Of a DNA stretch of 64,000 bases, positions 25,928 through 33,070 are shown piece by piece. The notes under the pieces are model-generated. The model was not told the DNA's origin and ran no database searches. It worked only from the letters and a program-made list of their open reading frames with translations. The DNA is from Soonwooa sp032062245 (lineage in GTDB: Bacteria > Bacteroidota > Bacteroidia > Flavobacteriales > Weeksellaceae): the NCBI RefSeq assembly GCF_032062245.1, contig NZ_DAMBQF010000001.1, positions 310,001 to 374,000 on the forward strand, in the 5' to 3' direction. The position numbers and the translations under genes were made by a program. Within the stretch, counting starts at the first letter, position 1, and every line of letters starts with the position of its first letter.

Positions 25928-26905
25928 ATGTTACAAGAAATTCATTTTGATTTCGCAGCTATTGACAAACTTTCTTTGTCAAAAATTCCGTTTGTGTTTT
26001 TTATTGATTTTCTAAAAGAAAAAATGATTCTTTTAACAGAAAGTGAACTTAAAAATTCGAATATTAAAATAGAATTTCCAAATATACAAAGTGCTAGTAA
26101 AGCAGTATTTAGTAATAAAAAATTCAATCTTAGCTTTAATGCTGAATCTTTAGAATCTTACCGAAAAGGATTTGATTTGGTTCAAGAAAATTTGAAGAAA
26201 GGCAACTCATATTTAGTAAATTATACCAGAAAAACACCGATCAAAATTAATTATACTTTAGAAGAAGTTTTTGCACATTCTAAAGCAAAATATAAAGCTT
26301 GCATTCCGAATAAATTTGTATTTTTTTCTCCCGAAACTTTTATTGAAATAAAAGACAATCAGATTGTTACACATCCAATGAAGGGTACAATAGATGCCGA
26401 TATTCCTAATGCAAAAGAACTTCTGAAAGCCAACATTAAAGAAAAGGCTGAACATTATACCGTTGTAGATTTGCTGCGAAATGATCTAAGTATGGTCGCA
26501 AATGATGTTAAAGTGGATCAATTTCAACGGATTGATTATATCCAAACACAACAAAAAAATCTTTTTGCAATGAGTTCGGAAATTTCAGGAACATTAAAAC
26601 CTAAATTTCAGAATAAAATCGGTAGCATTCTTAATCTTCTTTTGCCAGCTGGCTCCATTCTTGGCGCACCAAAAAAGAAAACTTTAGAAATAATTTTGGA
26701 AGCCGAAAATTATGATCGAGGTTTTTATTCTGGCATTTCTGGTTTTTTTGATGGCGAAAATTTAGATTCTTGCGTCATGATTCGTTTTATTGAAAAAGAA
26801 GGCGACAAGTTTGTTTTTAAAAGCGGCGGTGGCATTACGCATCAAAGCCAATTACTCGACGAATACGAAGAAGTGAAAAATAAAATTTATGCTCCAATTT
26901 ATTGA
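25928..26905 (+). CDS. pabB: Chorismate-binding enzyme, aminodeoxychorismate synthase component I
   Basis: A 325-aa protein of the anthranilate/aminodeoxychorismate synthase family that aminates chorismate for p-aminobenzoate and folate synthesis. The core motifs are present: FFSPETFIEI, HPMKGTIDAD, VVDLLRNDLSMVA, LLPAGSILGAPKKKTLEII, YDRGFYSGISGFF and FKSGGGITHQS. It is shorter than E. coli PabB because the N-terminal domain is trimmed, as is common for this group. I start at MLQEIHFDF (25928); the 13 codons upstream overlap the divergent promoter. The 3' end overlaps pabC by 17 bp, so the two are coupled. Confidence 0.9.
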   Translation: MLQEIHFDFAAIDKLSLSKIPFVFFIDFLKEKMILLTESELKNSNIKIEFPNIQSASKAVFSNKKFNLSFNAESLESYRKGFDLVQENLKKGNSYLVNYTRKTPIKINYTLEEVFAHSKAKYKACIPNKFVFFSPETFIEIKDNQIVTHPMKGTIDADIPNAKELLKANIKEKAEHYTVVDLLRNDLSMVANDVKVDQFQRIDYIQTQQKNLFAMSSEISGTLKPKFQNKIGSILNLLLPAGSILGAPKKKTLEIILEAENYDRGFYSGISGFFDGENLDSCVMIRFIEKEGDKFVFKSGGGITHQSQLLDEYEEVKNKIYAPIY

Positions 26906-27518
26906 AAGTATCAAAGTGGAAGATCAAAAAATCTTCCTTGCAGAATTGCATCAACAACGAATGATTGAGACTTTTTCGCACTTCGAAAAAGATTGTCGAA
27001 TTGATGTTTTAGAAGTTTTTAAAAATTTGAATCATGACGAAGATGGCTTGTACAAATTCCGTTTAGTTTACGATTTAGAAAATAATTTTAAAACCCAAAT
27101 GTTACCTTATTCTATCTCAGAAATTGAAGATTTCGAATTAGTTACTGATGATAATCTAAACTATCAATTTAAGTATATTGATAGAAAAAACTTAGATCTT
27201 TTAAAACAAAAATCGCACGCTAACGAAGTCATCATTCTACAAAACGGAAATGTAACTGATACCAGTTTTAGCAATTTGCTTTTCTTAAAAGATAAAACTT
27301 GGTACACGCCCGAAACTTATTTGTTAAATGGTGTACAAAGACAACATCTTTTAAAACAGAGACAAATAAAGTCAACAGCAATTTCGGTTGATAATATTTT
27401 GGAATTCTCTCATTTGCAAATCATTAATGCATTGAATGATTTTGATGAAAATTTCGTTTATCCTATTTCAAGAATTAAAAATCTACCTTCCAAAATTTTG
27501 GATATAGACGATTTATAA
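26889..27518 (+). CDS. pabC: Aminotransferase class IV, probable aminodeoxychorismate lyase
   Basis: A 209-aa PLP fold-type IV enzyme, inferred to release p-aminobenzoate and pyruvate from aminodeoxychorismate because its gene overlaps pabB. The likely PLP lysine is in YQFKYIDRKNLDLL. ANEVIILQNGNVTDTSFSNLLF gives the conserved glutamate-region equivalent and the phosphate-binding threonine/serine, and TPETYLLNGVQRQHLL is typical of the family. It is compact compared with 260-280 aa homologues. Without the pabB neighbour it could equally be a branched-chain or D-amino-acid transaminase relative. It ends six bases into the convergent menD. Confidence 0.85.
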   Translation: MLQFIESIKVEDQKIFLAELHQQRMIETFSHFEKDCRIDVLEVFKNLNHDEDGLYKFRLVYDLENNFKTQMLPYSISEIEDFELVTDDNLNYQFKYIDRKNLDLLKQKSHANEVIILQNGNVTDTSFSNLLFLKDKTWYTPETYLLNGVQRQHLLKQRQIKSTAISVDNILEFSHLQIINALNDFDENFVYPISRIKNLPSKILDIDDL

Positions 27519-29186
27519 AGTTTGTGTTAAATTTTCAAAATAAGCTTTTAACTTATCTTCATTATGATGTCCTTTTGTCATCACTTCAAGGATTTTTGGC
27601 TTTTGACCAGGTTTAAAGAAAGACTCAATCACTCGATCTAGACTCAATTCGTCTTCCGCTTTTATGTAATCGAAACCGAAATGTTTTACTAAAAGTTCGG
27701 CACTTTTGTGATGTTGTGTGGCAATTAACTCATCGACCGCGTTGGTATCACTCGGTCCCGGAATAATTCTGAAAATGTTGCCTTCACCATTATTAAAAAT
27801 CACAATTCGCGCAAACGGCGGAATGTATTGGTTCCAAAGTCCGTTGATGTCGTAGAAAAAGCTAATATCTCCAGTTATCAAAAGTGTTGGCTCATCAGTC
27901 ATCATCGCAAATCCCATCGCAGTTGAGGTGCAACCATCGATGCCGCTTGTCCCGCGATTACAATAACAATCATATTTATTAAAATCAAAAAGTTGAGCAT
28001 AACGAATAGCCGAACTGTTTGAAAAATGGACTTTATAATTGGCAGGAATAAAGTCCGAAAGCATGTTAAACAAGTAAAAATCTGAATAGCCAATTTTTGG
28101 AAGTGTAGCATCGTGACGCGCATCGGCTTTATCTCTCAAAACATCCCACAAATTGTAATATGGCGATGGTTCTAGATTGATATTATTCAACAATTTAGAG
28201 AAAAACACTTCTGGCTTTGCTTCAATATTTCGGTCTAAAACAAAGTAAGTGTCTGGTTGCCAGTTCTCATCAACATGCCAATGATGTTTTGGTTTTGCTT
28301 CACGTAAAAATTTCTTAACCTTCTTAGAAACAACATTTTGACCAACTGTAATCAACAAATCTGGCGCATAAGTTTTGAAATCTTCTTCATTAAAATTAAA
28401 AATATAACGATCAATATGTGAGAAGAATTTTTCGTTGTTTAAGTTCGAAGTTACTTCCGTTAAAACTACAACGCTATGATTTTTAACCAATTGCGACAAT
28501 TGCATTTGCAACTCAGGATTTGGATCTTGACTTCCAACCAAAATCAAAATTCGTTTTGAAGTATTCCATTCTGCGGTCAAACTTGGTAAAAAATCGAATT
28601 TCTTTTTTTGAATCGTTGACTCAACACTTGGTAAAACAGGAAGTTCGTTGACTAGATTATAAAGAGGCTCACTTAACGGAATATTAATATGTACAGGTCC
28701 GCTTTTTTCAAAACATAATTCGACTGCTTTTTTCACAATATCAAGATTATAATCATAAGAACCTTCTTCTTTATCTTCTTTTAACTGAAAATCGCCGTAG
28801 GAATGTTGTTGATAAAGATGATTCTGGCGAATCGTTTGTCCATCAAAAATATCAACATAATTAGCAGGTCGATCTGCTGTTAAAATCAACAACGGGATAT
28901 TTTGATAAAATGCTTCAACAATCGCAGGGTAATAATTAGTCGCTGCCGATCCACTGGTGCACGTTAATGCAACAGGTTTTTTAAGAGCTTTAGCCATCCC
29001 CATTCCTACAAAACCTGCAGAGCGCTCATCCACAATACTATAACATTGCATCTCGTCCATTTCGGAAAAATGAATTGCCAAAGGCGCGTTTCGAGAACCT
29101 GGTGATACAACAATCTTATCGATGCCATATTGTTGTAGAACATGTGCTAAAATCTGTACGCTTCGTATTGAGGAATATTGTTTCAT
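27513..29186 (-). CDS. menD: 2-succinyl-5-enolpyruvyl-6-hydroxy-3-cyclohexene-1-carboxylate synthase
   Basis: Thiamine-diphosphate enzyme of menaquinone synthesis that adds 2-oxoglutarate-derived succinic semialdehyde to isochorismate. The N-terminal Pyr domain has VVSPGSRNAPLA and ALTCTSGSAATNYYPAIVEA. The C-terminal PP domain has GDISFFYDINGLW and FNNGEGNIF. 557 aa is normal. I start at MKQYSSIRS (29186) because the eight codons upstream look like leader. The stop codon is interlocked with that of pabC inside TTATAA. Use of menaquinone agrees with a Bacteroidota host. Other men genes are not in the window. Confidence 0.95.
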   Translation of the reverse strand: MKQYSSIRSVQILAHVLQQYGIDKIVVSPGSRNAPLAIHFSEMDEMQCYSIVDERSAGFVGMGMAKALKKPVALTCTSGSAATNYYPAIVEAFYQNIPLLILTADRPANYVDIFDGQTIRQNHLYQQHSYGDFQLKEDKEEGSYDYNLDIVKKAVELCFEKSGPVHINIPLSEPLYNLVNELPVLPSVESTIQKKKFDFLPSLTAEWNTSKRILILVGSQDPNPELQMQLSQLVKNHSVVVLTEVTSNLNNEKFFSHIDRYIFNFNEEDFKTYAPDLLITVGQNVVSKKVKKFLREAKPKHHWHVDENWQPDTYFVLDRNIEAKPEVFFSKLLNNINLEPSPYYNLWDVLRDKADARHDATLPKIGYSDFYLFNMLSDFIPANYKVHFSNSSAIRYAQLFDFNKYDCYCNRGTSGIDGCTSTAMGFAMMTDEPTLLITGDISFFYDINGLWNQYIPPFARIVIFNNGEGNIFRIIPGPSDTNAVDELIATQHHKSAELLVKHFGFDYIKAEDELSLDRVIESFFKPGQKPKILEVMTKGHHNEDKLKAYFENLTQTL

Positions 29187-29433
29187 TAGATATAATCTTA
29201 AGTTTGGCAAAATTAGTCAAAAAACATGGCATTTTTAGTTGCCATATATTTCAAAAATCGATAACAACAAGTTAAAAAGCTTATAAATATTGCAAAGATT
29301 TAATCCAATTAACATTAGAACAATTTAAAATAAACTATTATTTAAGAATCTAAAACACTTAATTATGACTATTTTAACACGATATTTTGTTATTTTTTAT
29401 TAAAAAATTATGCGCTCCATAAATTCTTGGTCT

Positions 29434-29441
29434 TATTTTTG
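29434..29441 (+). promoter_or_regulatory. Promoter -7 element (TATTTTTG)
   Basis: An exact match to the Bacteroidota TAnnTTTG element, 27 bp before the ATG at 29468. The -33 TTG is poor. The 281-bp spacer before the gene is otherwise AT-rich without clear structure. Confidence 0.5.
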
Positions 29442-29467
29442 ATTAGGACTTAAATAGAAGAAATAAT

Positions 29468-29902
29468 ATGAAGAAATTGATGTTAGCAGCTTTAGGTTGC
29501 TTTATGATGACAACAGCTTCGGCTCAGGCTTGGAATGGAAAAGGCGATCAAAAGGTACAAGCAGGTCTTAATTTTTATGGAAGTGAAGGTCTAGGTCTTA
29601 AAGGTAGTTACGATTATGGTATCGCAGATGCCATTTCGGTAGGAGCGGGATTAGGTCTCTATTTTGGAAAAAACGATTCTAAATCTGACTTTTCAATACA
29701 TGGACGCTTTAATTATCACTTGCATGATTTACTTAATTTAGATAACAATTTGGATATTTATCCAGGTGTAACTCTAGGCGTTTTGGGCGATACTTTTGAT
29801 TTTGGGGCACATGTTGGTGTTAGATACTTCTTCACAGAGAACTTTGGAGGTTTTGTAGAATTAGGAAACCGTGGCGGCTTAGGAGTCGTGGTTAATTTAT
29901 AG
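29468..29902 (+). CDS. Small exported beta-barrel-like protein
   Basis: A 144-aa protein with a signal peptide (MKKLMLAALGCFMMTTASAQ, cleaved before AWNGKG). The mature part alternates hydrophobic and polar residues with glycine turns (VQAGLNFYGSEGLGLKGSYDYG, ISVGAGLGLYFGKND, FGAHVGVRYFF), the pattern of a small outer-membrane barrel of about eight strands or a porin-like fragment. No named family is certain. It precedes a second small barrel-like gene by 46 bp and probably shares its transcript; the terminator after that gene closes the pair. Confidence 0.75.
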   Translation: MKKLMLAALGCFMMTTASAQAWNGKGDQKVQAGLNFYGSEGLGLKGSYDYGIADAISVGAGLGLYFGKNDSKSDFSIHGRFNYHLHDLLNLDNNLDIYPGVTLGVLGDTFDFGAHVGVRYFFTENFGGFVELGNRGGLGVVVNL

Positions 29903-29948
29903 AAAATCAGAATAAGAAATATTACACAAACTATTAAAATTTACAATA

Positions 29949-30425
29949 ATGAAAAACTTAGTTAAATCAATCGCTTTATTAGGTGCATTAGCACTAGGGA
30001 GTCAATTTGCAAATGCGCAGTCATATAGAGACGCATTAGGTCTTGCAGTAGATTTAGGAGATGGTCCAACATTATTTGGTCCTCAATATAAGCACTCTTT
30101 CGATGGAAGAAATGCAGGTAACGTACAAGTATTGTTTGGAGATAACACTACTGTATTAGGTGCAGATTATACCTACAATCAAAAATTCAACGGTGCTGGT
30201 GGTCTTGGATGGTACATCGGTGTTGGTCCACAACTTACATTTTGGAAAGCTGGAGGAGATAGCGATACTTCGTTTGCTATTAGACCACAATTAGGTTTAG
30301 AATACAAAATCGCATCTGCTCCATTAGCAATGAGCTTTGACTGGAAGCCTTGGTGGAATCTTTCTAATGATTCTAACTTCGAAGCAGGACGCTTTACTTT
30401 AGGATTCAAATATGTTTTGAAATAA
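29949..30425 (+). CDS. Small outer-membrane beta-barrel-like protein
   Basis: A 158-aa exported protein with the signal peptide MKNLVKSIALLGALALGSQFANAQ. The mature sequence is glycine- and aromatic-rich and amphipathic (LGLAVDLGDGPTLFGPQYKHSF, NVQVLFGDNTTVLGADYTYN, GGLGWYIGVGPQLTFWK) and ends in aromatic strands (FDWKPWWNL, FTLGFKYVL). This pattern suggests a barrel inserted in the outer membrane. No substrate or partner is visible. It lies 46 bp after a related-looking small barrel gene and is followed by a good terminator. Confidence 0.77.
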   Translation: MKNLVKSIALLGALALGSQFANAQSYRDALGLAVDLGDGPTLFGPQYKHSFDGRNAGNVQVLFGDNTTVLGADYTYNQKFNGAGGLGWYIGVGPQLTFWKAGGDSDTSFAIRPQLGLEYKIASAPLAMSFDWKPWWNLSNDSNFEAGRFTLGFKYVLK

Positions 30426-30448
30426 GAAATTATTTATAAAAATAGTTA

Positions 30449-30482
30449 AAAAAGACCTTATCTACGGATAGGGTCTTTTTCT
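30449..30482 (+). terminator. Rho-independent terminator
   Basis: AAAAAGACC with TTATC (30449-30462) pairs with GATAGGGTCTTTTT (30467-30480), followed by more T. It ends the two-gene small-barrel transcript. Confidence 0.85.
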
Positions 30483-30541
30483 TGTAAACAAATGTAACTC
30501 CAATTGCTTACCTTTGCATAATTTAATTTTAAACAAAATAA

Positions 30542-31879
30542 ATGGCACCAGAACAGTTATTTCAATTTATACTGAGTATTTCTATCCTTGTTATTCTACA
30601 TGAGCTTGGTCACTTTATCCCAGCAAAACTTTTTAAAACTAAAGTTGAGAAGTTCTATCTATTCTTTGATCCCTGGTTTTCGATTGCTAAAAAGAAAATC
30701 GGCGAAACCGAATATGGTATTGGTTGGCTTCCATTCGGTGGTTATGTGAAAATCGCAGGTATGGTTGATGAAAGTATGGACACCGATCAACTTAAAAAAC
30801 CAGCAGAACCTTGGGAATTCCGTAGCAAGCCAGCTTGGCAACGTCTTATCATTATGTTAGGAGGTGTTACGGTTAACTTCTTTTTGGCGTGGCTAATTTA
30901 TTCTTGTCTTTCTTATTTTAAAGGTGAAAAATATTACGACAATTCAAAGTTTGAAGCTGGAATCGCAGTCACTCCAGAAGGCGAAAAAATGGGTCTTAAA
31001 ACTGGAGATAAAATTTTAAAAATAGATGGTAAGCCTGCAGAGCGCATGCAAACTTCTATTATGAATATGCTTTTTGCAAATAATGTAACTGTATTGCGTG
31101 ATGGTAAGGAGGTGACTTTCCCTGTTAATGAAGATGGTGTTGCAGAAGTCTTGAAAGCAAATGAAGCAAAATTGTATTTCAGTAACCGTTTTCCAGCAGT
31201 TGTAGATAGCATTGCACCTAATCTTCCTGCAGCGGCAATGGGACTGAAAAAGGGTGACAAAATTATTGAGATTAATAATCAACCAACACAATATTACGAT
31301 CAAGTGACTACAGCTTTATTACAAAATGCTGGAAAACCAATTACAGTAAAAGTTGATCGAAATAATCAAGTTGAAACTTTACAAACGACACTTGGTAAAG
31401 ATGGTAAATTAGGTTTCGGTATTAATGGGGCTTTAGCGCAAAAAGAACTTGATAAAACGCAAGTTGTTAAAAGCTACACTTTCCTAGAGTCTATCCCAAG
31501 AGGCTTTGAAAGAACTATCGATGTATTGGTAATGCAGGTTAAGCAGTTCAAAATTATCTTTAACAGTAAAACTGAAGGCTACAAAAAAGTATCTGGACCA
31601 ATTGGTATCATCAAACAAATGCCAGAGACTATTAATTGGGAGTTTTTCTGGAGCTTTACCGCTATGTTCTCTGTTTGGTTGGCATTCCTTAACCTTATTC
31701 CGATTCCGGGCTTAGATGGTGGTCATGTTGTTTTCACATTGTGGGAATTGATTACAGGAAAGCCTGTTCCGCAAAAAGTTTTAGAAAATGCACAAATGAT
31801 AGGTGTTATTTTCTTACTTGGACTAATGGTGTTAATCTTTGGAAACGACATCGTTAAGTGGATAACAGGGAGGTTCTAA
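30542..31879 (+). CDS. rseP: RIP site-2 metalloprotease RseP
   Basis: Inner-membrane zinc protease that cuts transmembrane segments of anti-sigma factors and remnant signal peptides. The zinc motif HELGH is at residues 20-24 in the first helix. Two central PDZ-like segments are visible (MGLKTGDKILKIDGKPAERM and MGLKKGDKIIEINNQPTQYY). The second active-site motif NLIPIPGLDGGHVVF is in the penultimate helix. 445 aa is full length. The ATG at 30542 is preceded by an AAACAAAATAA leader. It lies just upstream of the tRNA-Asn array, with 84 bp between its stop and the first tRNA. Confidence 0.95.
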   Translation: MAPEQLFQFILSISILVILHELGHFIPAKLFKTKVEKFYLFFDPWFSIAKKKIGETEYGIGWLPFGGYVKIAGMVDESMDTDQLKKPAEPWEFRSKPAWQRLIIMLGGVTVNFFLAWLIYSCLSYFKGEKYYDNSKFEAGIAVTPEGEKMGLKTGDKILKIDGKPAERMQTSIMNMLFANNVTVLRDGKEVTFPVNEDGVAEVLKANEAKLYFSNRFPAVVDSIAPNLPAAAMGLKKGDKIIEINNQPTQYYDQVTTALLQNAGKPITVKVDRNNQVETLQTTLGKDGKLGFGINGALAQKELDKTQVVKSYTFLESIPRGFERTIDVLVMQVKQFKIIFNSKTEGYKKVSGPIGIIKQMPETINWEFFWSFTAMFSVWLAFLNLIPIPGLDGGHVVFTLWELITGKPVPQKVLENAQMIGVIFLLGLMVLIFGNDIVKWITGRF

Positions 31880-31910
31880 AAAATATTTTCAAAAAAAGTT
31901 CAAAATAAAT

Positions 31911-31941
31911 TTGGTGCGAATATAAAATCGTTATATATTTG
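31911..31941 (+). promoter_or_regulatory. Promoter of tRNA-Asn copy 1
   Basis: TTG at 31911-31913 and TATATTTG at 31934-31941, 20 bp apart, match the Bacteroidota housekeeping promoter. The tRNA starts 23 bp after the -7 element. GCACCACTT-AAACGAAG follows in both tRNA copies. Confidence 0.8.
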
Positions 31942-31963
31942 CACCACTTTAAACGAAGGACAT

Positions 31964-32037
31964 TCCTCCTTAGCTCAGTTGGTTAGAGCATCTGACTGTT
32001 AATCAGAGGGTCGCTGGTTCGAGCCCAGCAGGAGGAG
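31964..32037 (+). tRNA. tRNA-Asn (GTT), copy 1
   Basis: A 74-nt cloverleaf. The acceptor TCCTCCT (31964-31970) pairs with AGGAGGA (32030-32036), with discriminator G. The D-arm is GCTC/GAGC, and the anticodon stem TCTGA/TCAGA holds loop CTGTTAA with anticodon GTT at 31998-32000. The T-arm is GCTGG/CCAGC with TTCGAGC. CCA is not encoded. It has its own promoter and a terminator 10 bp downstream. An identical copy lies 978 bp downstream (coordinates include the N gap). Confidence 0.97.
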
Positions 32038-32047
32038 CTTCTTTACT

Positions 32048-32079
32048 AAAACACTTACTTTAATAGTAAGTGTTTTTTT
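32048..32079 (+). terminator. Terminator after tRNA-Asn copy 1
   Basis: AAAACACTTACT (32048-32059) pairs with AGTAAGTGTTTT (32064-32075), then T. Related hairpins follow the other tRNA copy and two of the pseudo-tRNAs, with AGTAGGT in the right arm. Confidence 0.85.
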
Positions 32080-32091
32080 GTATACTTAATT

Positions 32092-32400
32092 ATGTATTTT
32101 ATTTACATTATTTATTCAGAAACTGGCAATCTTTACTATGTTGGATATACTTCAAACATAGAATTAAGATTGCAACAGCATAACGAACAAAACTACTTTA
32201 ATACTTTTACATCTAAACATCGACCTTGGAAGCTTGCAGCACTTTTCTCTTGCGGAGATCAAGAAAAAGATGCTATTTCGATGGAACGATTTATTAAAAA
32301 ACAGCATAGTAGAAAGATTATAGAAAAGCTCGTCGATCCAGATTTTAGTCCAGACGGAACACTTAGTCAGTTGGTTAGAGTCCCGAAACTTCGGGATTAA
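32092..32400 (+). CDS. GIY-YIG nuclease with tRNA-derived C-terminus, copy 1
   Basis: A 102-aa single-domain GIY-YIG endonuclease of the URI/YhbQ-like group. The first signature is MYFIYIIYS, the second is LYYVGYTS, and R27 in ELRLQQH and E64 in SMERFIKKQ are the expected catalytic residues. Residues 1-88 are the nuclease. The last 12 residues (LSQLVRVPKLRD) and the stop codon are encoded by a tRNA-Asn remnant (32362-32416). It sits 13 bp after the tRNA terminator with no clear promoter, so read-through from the tRNA is likely. An almost identical copy is at 33071-33379. Small GIY-YIG genes of this group can behave as homing elements. Confidence 0.88.
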   Translation: MYFIYIIYSETGNLYYVGYTSNIELRLQQHNEQNYFNTFTSKHRPWKLAALFSCGDQEKDAISMERFIKKQHSRKIIEKLVDPDFSPDGTLSQLVRVPKLRD

Positions 32401-32416
32401 TCAGAGGGTCGCTGGT
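32362..32416 (+). repeat. Pseudo-tRNA-Asn 1, truncated by the gap
   Basis: It begins CTTAGTCAGTTGGTTAGAG, which is the tRNA-Asn D-arm with one C lost. It then has a hairpin (TCCCGAA-AC-TTCGGGA) in place of the left anticodon stem, then rejoins the tRNA at TTAATCAGAGGGTCGCTGGT. The assembly gap cuts it off in the T-arm. It doubles as the 3' end of the nuclease ORF. Confidence 0.85.
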
Positions 32417-32516
32417 NNNNNNNNNNNNNNNNNNNNNNNNNNNNNNNNNNNNNNNNNNNNNNNNNNNNNNNNNNNNNNNNNNNNNNNNNNNNNNNNNNNN
32501 NNNNNNNNNNNNNNNN
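32417..32516. other. Assembly gap of 100 N
   Basis: Exactly 100 N, the usual placeholder for unknown length. The 34 bases before it (32383-32416) are identical to the 34 bases after it (32517-32550), so the two contig ends may simply overlap within one pseudo-tRNA copy, or an unknown number of repeat units may be missing. Confidence 0.97.
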
Positions 32517-32569
32517 CCGAAACTTCGGGATTAATCAGAGGGTCGCTGGTTCGAGCCCAGCAGGAGGAG
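32517..32569 (+). repeat. Pseudo-tRNA-Asn 2, 5' end lost in the gap
   Basis: It starts inside the hairpin (CCGAAACTTCGGGA) and continues through the intact anticodon 3' arm, T-arm and 3' acceptor strand AGGAGGAG. It could be the other half of pseudo-tRNA 1. A terminator hairpin follows. Confidence 0.82.
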
Positions 32570-32578
32570 CTTTTTTAC

Positions 32579-32612
32579 AAAACACTTACTTTAATTAGTA
32601 GGTGTTTTTTTT
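32579..32612 (+). terminator. Terminator after pseudo-tRNA 2
   Basis: AAAACACTTACT (32579-32590) pairs with AGTAGGTGTTTT (32597-32608, one G-T pair), then T. Same module as after the true tRNAs. Confidence 0.8.
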
Positions 32613-32620
32613 GTACATTA

Positions 32621-32707
32621 AAGTTAGTTGAAAAAATTTTCAATCCAGGTTTTAGTTCACTGGAGAGGCTTAGTCAGTTGGTTAGAGTCCCGAAACTTCG
32701 GGATTAA
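32621..32707 (+). pseudogene. Deleted GIY-YIG remnant (C-terminal 28 codons)
   Basis: Directly after the terminator and a TTGTACATTA leader like that of the intact nuclease genes, an open frame reads KLVEKIFNPGFSSLERLSQL, then VRVPKLRD and stop. The intact copies read KIIEKLVDPDFSPDGTLSQL followed by the same VRVPKLRD. The start codon and about the first 73 codons are missing, so this is an internal-deletion derivative. It has more base changes in its first half than in its tRNA-derived second half, which suggests that it is older or that gene conversion preserves the tRNA part. Confidence 0.82.
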
Positions 32708-32742
32708 TCAGAGGGTCGCTGGTTCGAGCCCAGCAGGAGGAG
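32669..32742 (+). repeat. Pseudo-tRNA-Asn 3
   Basis: A complete 74-nt copy with D-arm remnant, TCCCGAA/TTCGGGA hairpin, and intact T-arm and 3' acceptor strand. The 5' sequence (GGAGAGGCTTAG) cannot pair with AGGAGGA, so the acceptor stem is lost. It follows the deleted nuclease remnant. Confidence 0.85.
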
Positions 32743-32744
32743 CT

Positions 32745-32775
32745 AAAAGACTTACAGAAATGTGAGTCTTTTTTG
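32745..32775 (+). terminator. Terminator after pseudo-tRNA 3
   Basis: AAAAGACT pairs with AGTCTTTT around a short loop, then T. This hairpin differs in sequence from the other terminators in the array. Confidence 0.72.
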
Positions 32776-32888
32776 TTTTAAAATTCCTGATTGAATCAAA
32801 ATCAAACAGACTTATCTAATTTTTTTTAATTCAGAATCAAACAGATAAGAATTTTTTGATTTTTTTTCTTTATTAAAGCATGATAGGC

Positions 32889-32919
32889 TTGATTTGAAAC
32901 AAATTAATTTTTATATTTG
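32889..32919 (+). promoter_or_regulatory. Promoter of tRNA-Asn copy 2
   Basis: TTG at 32889-32891 and TATATTTG at 32912-32919, 20 bp apart, the same geometry as copy 1. Homology to copy 1 starts near the -7 element; the sequence upstream differs. Confidence 0.75.
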
Positions 32920-32941
32920 CACCACTTCAAACGAAGAACAT

Positions 32942-33015
32942 TCCTCCTTAGCTCAGTTGGTTAGAGCATCTGACTGTTAATCAGAGGGTCGCTGGTTCGA
33001 GCCCAGCAGGAGGAG
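32942..33015 (+). tRNA. tRNA-Asn (GTT), copy 2
   Basis: Identical over all 74 nt to copy 1. Anticodon GTT is at 32976-32978. Acceptor, D, anticodon and T stems are all intact, and CCA is not encoded. It has its own promoter and terminator, so both copies should be expressed. Confidence 0.97.
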
Positions 33016-33025
33016 CTTCTTTACT

Positions 33026-33058
33026 AAAACACTTACTTTAATTAGTAGGTGTTTTTTT
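33026..33058 (+). terminator. Terminator after tRNA-Asn copy 2
   Basis: AAAACACTTACT (33026-33037) pairs with AGTAGGTGTTTT (33044-33055), then T. Confidence 0.85.
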
Positions 33059-33070
33059 GTACATTTAATT

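Noticed and set aside
32669..32742. Pseudo-tRNAs as functional tRNAs
   Set aside because: The acceptor 5' strand cannot pair with AGGAGGA and the anticodon arm is replaced by a hairpin, so no cloverleaf or anticodon remains.
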